Source of the DNA: a virus
IMG/VR virus record: IMGVR_UViG_3300027608_000082
Span: 1-37,100 of that record
DNA length: 37,100 nt
Strand: one strand, 5' to 3'
The notes under the pieces were generated by a model. That model saw only the letters and a program-made list of their open reading frames with translations, had not been told where the DNA came from and searched no databases. Position numbers and translations under genes: made by a program. Below are positions 18,912 through 28,000 of the stretch, piece by piece; positions within the stretch are counted from its first letter, which is position 1; the number at the start of each line of letters is the position of its first letter.

Positions 18912-21749
18912 ATGGCGGATGTTCGTTTGCTTGAAGCAGTAGTCCCTTCAGAGGAAGGGTTCTATTGTGTACTGGGGTTGAAGAATGGCGCACACCATTC
19001 ACAGACTCACCATAAAACAATACAAGAGGTAGAAGCCGAAGCTGACCATTTGGTGGCCAACGGCGTAGATGTATTCTTTGGCTGCGGGAAGTTCATCACT
19101 GACGAGAACCGAGACGCATCCAACTGCGGGTCGCTGAAGTCGTTCTTCTTGGACATTGACTGCGGCGAGGATAAGGCCAAGCCCGACAAACGTGGGCGTA
19201 TCAGAGGGTATGTGGATCAGGCCACAGGGTTGCAAGCACTTAAAGAACTGTGCAAAATCATGAACTTGCCCCGGCCAACGGTTGTAAATTCTGGCCGTGG
19301 CTGGCATGTCTACTGGCCGCTGACCGAATCCGTGGCCAAGGATAAGTGGTTACCCGTAGCTGAGACTTTCAAGGCCAAGTGCCTCGAACACAAGTTCATT
19401 ATTGATCCCGCTGTACCAGCAGATGCGGCGCGGGTGCTGCGGATTCCGGGGACAAAGAACTTCAAGGACACTCCACCGCACGATGTTGTCTTGATGCATC
19501 TGTCTCAGCCCATGACGTTTGAAGACTTTGCCGAACGCATGGGGCCGCTGGTAGATGTGAAGAAGCCTTATGCCCCCAAGGAATTAGACGACTTCACAAA
19601 AGCCGTTATTGGTAATAAGCAATCGCGGTTTCGCACCATCCTGAAGAAGACCGCAAACGGGTCTGGCTGCGAGCAGTTGCGTATGGTGGTCGAGGATCAG
19701 GAGAATATTGAGGAACCTCTATGGCGGGCGGGGCTGTCAATCGCCCAGCATTGCGTAGACCGTGACAAAGCGATTCACCTGATATCCAAGAACCACCCGA
19801 AGTACGACGCATCATCAACAGAACGCAAGGCCAGCCAGATCAAAGGCCCCTACACCTGCGACACATTTGATTCTTTCGCACCGGGCATCTGCGACAAGTG
19901 CGACCACCGGGGGAAGATTAAATCGCCCATCGTGCTTGGCCATGAGATCGCCAAATCCGAAGTTGGGGAAGTAATCGAGTACCAGTCCACAAGCAACGAC
20001 GTAGCGCCCGCTGAATTTGTAGTACCTAAGTTGCCAGATCGGTATTTTCGCGGTAAAAGCGGTGGTATATACAAACACTTGAAGGAAGACAACGATGATG
20101 GTGACGGCCCCTCAGTTGCTCTTGTTTATGAGTACGACCTGTTCGTCACCAAGCGGATGTACGACCCCGCGTTGGGCGAAACGATCCTGATTCGGCGGGT
20201 ACTCCCGAGGGATGGAGCCAAAGAATTTTCTGTGCCGTTGGTAGATGCACTGAGTAAGGACGAATTGAGGAAGACCGTTTCTTTTCACGGTGTCATTGCT
20301 GGCGTGAACCAGATGGCTTTGATTCTAGATTACCTGATGCAATGTGCAAAAGAACTACAAATAACACAAGAGGTGGAGATGATGAGGCTGCAATTTGGTT
20401 GGGCTGATGATGACGAGAAGTTTATTCTTGGAAACCGAGAGATCGGGGCGAGCTATGTTAAGTACAGCCCACCCTCCAAGGCGACACGGGATATTGCCCA
20501 CGCCCTACGACCTACGGGATCGCTGGACGAGTGGAAAGAGATTATCAATGTCTACGATATGCCGGGTTTTGAGCCACACGCCTTCGCAGTATTCTCCGCA
20601 TTTGGCGCACCGCTTATTAAATTTATGGGTATCAAGGGCGGCATCATCAACCTTATAAATAATAAATCTGGAACAGGCAAGTCAACAATACTTCAGGTTA
20701 TGAACAGCGTGTGGGGTCACCCCGACGAACTGATGCTGCAATGGAAAGATACCCTGAACGTCAAGCTTCACCGTATGGCAGTCATGTGCAATCTACCCTT
20801 GGGTGTGGATGAGATTACAAAGATGAGTGGCGATGATTTCTCTGATCTAGCCTACAGTGTGACGCAGGGCGCACCGCGCCGCCGAATGAAAGCATCTTCC
20901 AATGAGGAGCGAGAGTCTCAAGGATTCTGGGCAACCATGATGGTGGCCACGTCCAACTCCAGTATGACGGACAAGCTGGAGTCCTTGAAGTCAACCTCAG
21001 AAGGCGAGCTGATGCGCTTGATGCAGTACAAGATTGACCCGACCAACAACCTCGACAAGGCTTCGGCCAAGCAAGTATTTGGTCGGCTGCACAGCAACTA
21101 CGGTTTGGCTGGCTTGCCATACGCCCAGTACCTTGTGCAGAATCTAGAAGAGATCGTTGATCTTGCGCTGAAGGTGCAGGTCAGATTTGACAAAGCCGTA
21201 AACATAGACACCCGAGAACGATTTTGGTCAGGGATGGCAGCAGCAAATCTGACGGGCGGGATGATCGCTCACAAGCTGGGGCTGCACAGCATCAACCACA
21301 AACGGGTTTTTGACTGGGCGGTAGCAGAGATTTCTGATATGCAGTCAACCACCCGACTGTCGTTCAATGACTACGCCACCATCGTCGGCGAGTTCCTGCT
21401 GAAGCACAACTTGAACATTCTGGTGGTCAACAAGTACAGCAGTTCCAAGTCAGGGATTGCCGCTGCCCCGCTGCTCTTACCCCGTGGTGCGCTGGTTGTT
21501 CGGTACGAGCCGGATACACGCCGTATATACATCATCCGCCAATCGCTCAAGGACTTCTGCGTACTTAAACAGATCACATTCACCGACCTGCTGACCGCTT
21601 TGAACAAGACGGGCGCATTCATTGCCGAGGTTCGTACCCGGCTGGACATTGGCACAGACATCAGCGCCCCACCGGTGGTGGCCTTGGAGTTTGACTCTGA
21701 TTTGTTGGGGGTTGCACCCAGTATTGACCTGCAAGGCGATGCGGATTGA
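18912..21749 (+). CDS. Primase-helicase (AEP-type primase plus DUF927-like helicase)
   Basis: ATG 18912 (945 aa); GTG 18897 in the same frame is possible and neither has a strong ribosome binding site. The N-terminal archaeo-eukaryotic-primase-like domain shows DID (D81, D83) in FFLDID and the SGRGWH motif (127-132). A cysteine group CDTFDSF...CDKC (near 315-330) may bind zinc. The C-terminal domain is a helicase of the DUF927/D5-related type with Walker A GTGKST (587-592) and downstream GVDEIT and VATSN segments. Together they would unwind and prime the fork for the polymerase at 9439-11265. It overlaps the next gene by 11 nt. Confidence 0.88.
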   Translation: MADVRLLEAVVPSEEGFYCVLGLKNGAHHSQTHHKTIQEVEAEADHLVANGVDVFFGCGKFITDENRDASNCGSLKSFFLDIDCGEDKAKPDKRGRIRGYVDQATGLQALKELCKIMNLPRPTVVNSGRGWHVYWPLTESVAKDKWLPVAETFKAKCLEHKFIIDPAVPADAARVLRIPGTKNFKDTPPHDVVLMHLSQPMTFEDFAERMGPLVDVKKPYAPKELDDFTKAVIGNKQSRFRTILKKTANGSGCEQLRMVVEDQENIEEPLWRAGLSIAQHCVDRDKAIHLISKNHPKYDASSTERKASQIKGPYTCDTFDSFAPGICDKCDHRGKIKSPIVLGHEIAKSEVGEVIEYQSTSNDVAPAEFVVPKLPDRYFRGKSGGIYKHLKEDNDDGDGPSVALVYEYDLFVTKRMYDPALGETILIRRVLPRDGAKEFSVPLVDALSKDELRKTVSFHGVIAGVNQMALILDYLMQCAKELQITQEVEMMRLQFGWADDDEKFILGNREIGASYVKYSPPSKATRDIAHALRPTGSLDEWKEIINVYDMPGFEPHAFAVFSAFGAPLIKFMGIKGGIINLINNKSGTGKSTILQVMNSVWGHPDELMLQWKDTLNVKLHRMAVMCNLPLGVDEITKMSGDDFSDLAYSVTQGAPRRRMKASSNEERESQGFWATMMVATSNSSMTDKLESLKSTSEGELMRLMQYKIDPTNNLDKASAKQVFGRLHSNYGLAGLPYAQYLVQNLEEIVDLALKVQVRFDKAVNIDTRERFWSGMAAANLTGGMIAHKLGLHSINHKRVFDWAVAEISDMQSTTRLSFNDYATIVGEFLLKHNLNILVVNKYSSSKSGIAAAPLLLPRGALVVRYEPDTRRIYIIRQSLKDFCVLKQITFTDLLTALNKTGAFIAEVRTRLDIGTDISAPPVVALEFDSDLLGVAPSIDLQGDAD

Positions 21750-21975
21750 GGGCGTAACGTACCAACTTAACTGGGGAGAATTTACAGTTGGTAGCTCTTT
21801 TTTTGTGCCGTGTCTTGATGACGTAGCAGCACGCGATCGCATAGAACGTAAGCTGCGGCGTCTTGGCTACGCAACAATCATTAAGCTGGTAATAGAAGAT
21901 GGGGTCAGGGGCTTGCGTGTTTGGCGGGTTAAGCGCGTACAATACAAAGGCAACTTGCAGTTGCGCTCTCCTTAA
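21739..21975 (+). CDS. Hypothetical small basic protein (78 aa)
   Basis: ATG 21739, with AAGG just upstream, overlaps the primase-helicase end. The product has a beta-rich start (VTYQLNWGEFTVGSSFFVPC) and a basic C-terminal half (RIERKLRRLGYATIIKLVIE, RVWRVKRVQYKG), consistent with nucleic-acid binding. Last gene of the rightward arm. No family recognised. Confidence 0.62.
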   Translation: MRIEGVTYQLNWGEFTVGSSFFVPCLDDVAARDRIERKLRRLGYATIIKLVIEDGVRGLRVWRVKRVQYKGNLQLRSP

Positions 21976-21978
21976 TTT

Positions 21979-22007
21979 GCCCCGCCGTAAAAAGCGGGGC
22001 GTTTTTT
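21979..22007 (+). terminator. Rho-independent terminator T2 at the point of convergence
   Basis: A 7-bp stem GCCCCGC/GCGGGGC (21979-21985 and 21994-22000) with loop CGTAAAAA is followed by G and six T residues. On the - strand the stem is followed by AAATTAAG, so it works mainly for the rightward units. It ends inside the stop codon of the leftward gene. Confidence 0.9.
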
Positions 22008-25000
22008 ATTGCGCGTCCCTTCCAAACGGATTTTCTCCGGCTGGTGTACTTTCCTCCACGGGGGCTGGCTTGTTCTCCTCCTCCGTTATCTTCCGTATGT
22101 ACGTGTCTTTGAACAAGTAACGCAGTTTGGGGTTGACGTACAGACCATGATCTGATTCCGCTTGTTTCTCAAGCTTACCCCGTACAGAACTCAGCAGGGT
22201 ATCTACATCCACCGCAATCGTTGGGTACTTGGCGCTAAACTTAATCAGGTCTGCAATTGCTTTTTGCGTGCCCTTTTCATCGTTGGTCATTATGGTCAGA
22301 CCAAAGATGTTCAGTAAGTTTTCGCGGTTCTTAAGGATTGCTTCACTTTGGCCTTTAACTTTTATGTTGCGGAATTGAATTTCTGCAAGCTCAGAAGAAC
22401 GTATACCTAGAGACTGCATCATCAATTCAAAGGGTGTAAAATCTTTTTTCATGATGTCACCCTGCAAAGTCCGCGCACCTTTAGTTGCGTACCTATCGGC
22501 AATAAACGGCTGTTTTGCAAACCCGGGGAGCAGGGCTTCAGCGGCGCGATCTCCATGACCTTTGTTGTAAAGGTCGTATGCACGTGCAAAGTTAACGCCT
22601 AAGTTTGGAAGTGGGCCAAGTGCGGCTATATACATTTGTTTAAGCGAGGCTTCTGCGTCTAAGTTATTACGCCCGTCTCTAAACCACATATCATCCAGTT
22701 TCAAACGGCTGTTTAAATCTATACCAGCGGCGTTGCCAACACCACGTGACACCATAGTGCCCATGTTCTTACCAAACGTATTGACCGCCCAGTTTGCAAA
22801 CTCAAGCTCAAAGTCAAACGGTTCGTCATCATCGTCACCAAAAGCCGCACAAGCTTCAACAATAGCCGCCACAGTCGAAAAGCCCCAGAGACCAGTGACT
22901 CCAGTCATGATGGCAGTCGTACCCATTATGCCGACAAACCTAGCGCGGGCTTCGCGCTTATCCGCTTCTGGCAATTTACCAGATGAATTCCAAGCGTTGC
23001 GGGCCAAGAACCAAGTCATTTGGTGCGGAAATTGTTTAAACTGAAAAATAATCCTTGCCGGTGCGCTTTGCAACCAACGGGGTTTGTTGACACCCGAGTA
23101 ATCAAACATAGCCCGGTGCGTCAAATCTTTTGCGTCGGCTATTGACTCGGTAAACGTATTCCTGCGCATACCACTCAGTTCACGCCGCAGAAGAACCTCG
23201 GCCTTGGAATTACCGGATTGAACGGCAGTATTAAGGTTATTTACCAAATCTTTGTATCTCTTTGACGCTTCCATGTCAGCAACGCGTTTCTCATAAGCTG
23301 CCCTAAAAGAAGTCATAGCCATAACTTCGCGGTTGAACCGCTCTGCATGGTGAAAAGAATAAGCAATAACCTGCATTGCTTTGTTTGAGAAACCAGAATA
23401 ATCAGTGGTTGCGTTTGATGCTAGACCCGATTGATCATAAGTTGCCGTTATATCAATTAGTTGATCAGCAACAAAACGGTTATATGCCGCCCTGTCTATA
23501 GCGGACAAAGATTTTGATCTATCCAGCGATGGCGACAAAAGCCTTGACTCCATAAAGCTCCCACCACCTTCAATATCAAACCCCGTGGCAAAAATCTGAG
23601 CTGCTGTTTTTGATGCGCTGTACAGCACTCGACCCGTTGCTTCTGTGTACCCCATATTAGGATACATGCGGACTAGCTGGCCAACCATTGTCGGTATTCC
23701 AATTACTGCACCGCCCAGCACGTTGATTGCCGCAGTACCAAGAGAACTCAAATAGTAAATGAACCCAAGGTTTGAAAGCCCCGCTACCCATGCACCCACG
23801 TCAACTGGGTCTAATATTGCCTTTAGGCGCTTGTCAAGTTCGGTTACATAGCCGGTTAGTTCATCATTTTCCGCAGTTACTACCGGGTCGTATCTTGCCC
23901 CGGGTGTAAACCTACCCTTAATCTGCGCTCGTGCCGCCGACAACTGAGAGAACATCTCGGGGGAGTATTCCAAACGAGCCATTTGATACGCCATACTGTA
24001 AGACGACGACGAAAAAACGCGGAGGGCGTCTTCAGAGTATCCCGCAACACTGTTGCGGTGAATAAAAGCATTACGCATACTACGCTCTGGCTGGTTAACC
24101 AAATACGTCTGGTACAAGTTGTCTTTCATTTCGGCTTTTCGATCTGCTGCGTCAATTAGCGAAAGACCTGTTATGTTCATGCTGTCTATGGCAGCAAAAG
24201 CTTCTTTTAAAAAATTAGATTGACTGGCGTGCAAATCCATTTGCTGTTTATACTCACTGCCTATATTTGGGCCGATGGAGTCTTCTAACGCAATGCGGGC
24301 GGCTTGGTTAGGTGCTTGCTCCAATCGCTCTTGCAAGTGCGCTTCCCGCGCAGCTTGTGACTCAAACATGTAGTACTCGCGCTTTGCCCCCTTACCAATC
24401 TGATACCAGAATTGGCCAAAGCGCATAAGTGGAAAGTAAACCCCTTTTCTCTTTCCTTTTTCGAACTCAGCACGAATTTCTATGATGGTTTTTGCGTCCG
24501 CGCCGCCAGACGCAAGATCACTTTGTACTTTCTTGGTAAACCCAGAGCGCAGCAAAGTATTTAGCGTGTCCTCAGAAGGACTGTAATTTTCAATACGAGC
24601 CAAAACATTTTCCGGCACGCCTTCAATGTGCGCCAGCATTTTAGAAATTTGATAGTTAGACGGGCCAAGTCCGCGCATGTTGTTTATGCGTTGTCTCATT
24701 AACCGTTTATATTGGTTGTACTGACGTTCGTAGAAATCACGTACCGCGCGGTAGATGTTTCGGGCTTCAGGAGTAAGTTTGTTCCAGTCGGCCATTAACT
24801 GGGGGTTATTTATTTGTTGGGCGCGTGTGGCTTTGTCTGGGTCGATTTCCAAAATTGTTGCGCTGTGCATGACAACACCGATTTGGCGCGACATAGCAAA
24901 ATTATTAGCCTGCAACCGAACCCATCTACGAGATATGTCCCCTGACTCTTTCAGCGTGTTTGCTGTGCGGGATAGGAATTTATCTGCCTCCTTGATAAAG

Positions 25001-28000
25001 TTATCAATTTGCGGGATACGCTTGGCAACCAAATCATTTATCTGGCGCAAGGTTAGCCCGCCAAGATATTCTTTGCGTCTCTCGTGGGCAAAACTGCGAA
25101 TTTCTCGCATCTTCCCCTTTGTCCATGTGTTAGCCGTCAGCAATCGTCTAATAGTAGACGGCTGGTTGGGCATGCCTTGTGGCACAGTTCTTGGTGGCCT
25201 TTGAGTGGCCATCGCTCTTGGCGCAGGTGGCCCCGGAATAGTCCCGCCCACTTCATTCATACCTTGCAGAGACATCGTACCGGCCATCATTGCATCAGCA
25301 GCAAACATGACTTCGGCCATGACGTTGCTTGGCTCGCCGGGCTTCACTTTAAACATCTTGCTTATAGAATCAGTAAAGCGATTCCAAAGAGAGAACGGAG
25401 AAGCCTTGTACCGGTAAGAGCGCAACACGGCTTGCAGTTTGGGGTTTGTCAACGCCTCGGCCACAAACTCATGTAAGTCTTGTAAACCGTAGAAGGGGTT
25501 GTCTGTTACCCCCTGTTGGTTCATCATATCTTTGGAGTACTTAAACAACTCTTCAAGGCGCTCGTAACCTTGACGCTGTATGCCAACCAGTTTGTCAGCG
25601 TTGTCGATTAAATACGATGAAGCCGCGTGAACAGTTTCATGCAGCAACAAGTGATTGGTGAGTTTGCTATCGCCCTGACGCATGACAATGGTGTCACTTG
25701 CAGGATCGTACTTACCATCCCACGCAAACTCCTTGTTTACTAAGTCCGTCACACTGTCAAGAAGTTGCTGATTTGACTCAGTACCGTTATTGCTACTTAA
25801 CGTATCTTCAATCGTATCCAACGCAAATATTAAATTACGTAACTTACCCGACTTCAGATCTTTTATGATTGCTGCTTGTTGCTCTTGAGGGTACAGCGTA
25901 ACGATCAGATCACGCAAAGCATCCAAACGCTCGTTGAGCGACTCTGTAATTTGTGGATTATTCGACAAAGACTCCAGCACATCCGCTTCTATCAAACGAG
26001 TTTTTGCTGTGAACCCGGTATCTAGCAGGCGCTGCGCAAGTTCGGCGTAATACTTGCTGTTCTTTGTTTGCGCAAGAAGCTCAAGCGCTTTACGGGTATT
26101 GCCCTTTTCCAGTTCCCTAACAATAGCCGGATGCACGTCATACAGCATCTCAAGGGAAGGTATATTTTCCAGATTTATTTCTCTGGTTGGACTGAGAGTT
26201 TCTTCTCCTTCACCCGCTTCCGTTTCCATCTCTGTCAACATTTTCTTGGAGATGCGCTCTCTTTTTCTTTTTGGGGCTTTCGGTAGCTTTGCCCCATTCT
26301 TCTCTGCTCTGTCGCCTTCTTCTTCAACTCGAGCTTTGAGCTGCTTGTTGTACTCAGCCTTGGCTTTTCTATATTCTTTCTTTGCCTCAGCGTTCTGTTT
26401 GTTCTCGGCAACCAACTCATCTAGCAACTCCAATGTAGATGGGTCTAGGTTAGCCGCAATCCACGCACGGAAGTCTTTTGCGTACTCGCCACCTTCTCTA
26501 TAAAAGGTTGAACCAGCGCCATAGTGTTTACGGTTTACCTCAAAATAGGCAAGATCAAACGCCAAATCTCTGAGGGCATCTCCAAATGTAGTCCGGTTCA
26601 AATTGGTCAAGTACGTGATGGCAGCTTGGGCTTGTGCAGAAACCTTGCCGCCGATCATTTGCTTAAGTATCAAAGCTGCTGGGCGCAGTTTGTTATCGTT
26701 TATGTCACGAACTACATCACGTATTGCTTGGCTTGGCTCGCGGGGTTTGCCGCCTTTTGGTGTTGCGTAGGCGCTGGTTACCATTGCACCAGTAGTTATT
26801 GTTTCTTGGTACGGTATTTTTGTGCCAGTAACTTTTGACGGGCGCATCTTACTCGTTCTTATATTAAACAGCGGGCCTTCCCCTGTACCCATCATCTGGT
26901 CTACATATTCCTGCACCTGTGAACTGAACTCATCCATACCACGGCGTGCGGTCAGGTCTGGCAGTCCAGCTTTTTTTAGTAAGTCTGATTGCGTCTCTGG
27001 GTCTGCGTTTTGTAGCGCGTCTAGTAATTGGTTTAATTTTTCTTGGCCACCAACACGACGGGCAAGATAGTCGAGCATCTGCTGTGCGCCAGCGCTGGTC
27101 GTCTCGCCCGGCTGAGCAATATCGAACTCCAGCATGGTGTTAGCGGCAGTGTTTCTAGAATTGCCGTGACGCTCTTGTTCCGCCGGAGAATTAGAAACAG
27201 ACTGGATGGAATCAAAGAAACCTTTGATTTTGCCGCCTTCTTCTGTTTGCGGAACATGTTCCGTATCTACTTTTGGCGCACGGATAGGATTGCCTTTTTG
27301 GTCGTACCTTACTTCTTCTTTATCTTCGTCTTCGTATAAGTCTTCTTCAACTTGTTCTTTTTGTGGTTTGGGTTGGGGTTTATTCCCGGGCGCTTCCGCC
27401 CCCTCAAATAACTTACCCTGCATCGCACGGGGTTGGCCAGTATCTTTTTGCAACATGTCGATCGCGTGGTCGATCTCAGCGTTCGATGTCTGCAAGTAAT
27501 TCTGGACAATCGAGTCTCTGTTCTTGAGTGCTTGGCCCGACGACATATTGGCGGGCCGCATGCTAATAATCATTGCGTCGGTATATCCGCCGGAATCAAC
27601 CTTCTCTTGGATGCGGGCGCGGTTGTCCTCTAACTCCGCGATCGCTCCGTCTACGCTTTGCCCGGCCAACGCCATCGCGTTCTTCATGCGGCGGGCAGCG
27701 CCTTTATAAAGACCAATCAAACTACCCTGCATTGCGCGGGGCTGACCAGAACTCGGTTCAAGTTTGGCCAAAGCTTTTTCCCCATTAAACATAGGGTTCT
27801 TAAGTTGAGCGGCCAACCCTCTGTTGCGGATAAGCCCCATGTTGGCATCTACTATCGCTGCCAAGTCTTTCAGAATTAGCCCACGCTGGTTCATGCCCGC
27901 TTGATCTATCTGGCCCATAGGTAAAGAGTTGTATTCATCTCTTAAGTCGGTGTACTGCCGTACAAAATCCCTGTAGGCCTCAACGGACTGTGTAGGGGCA

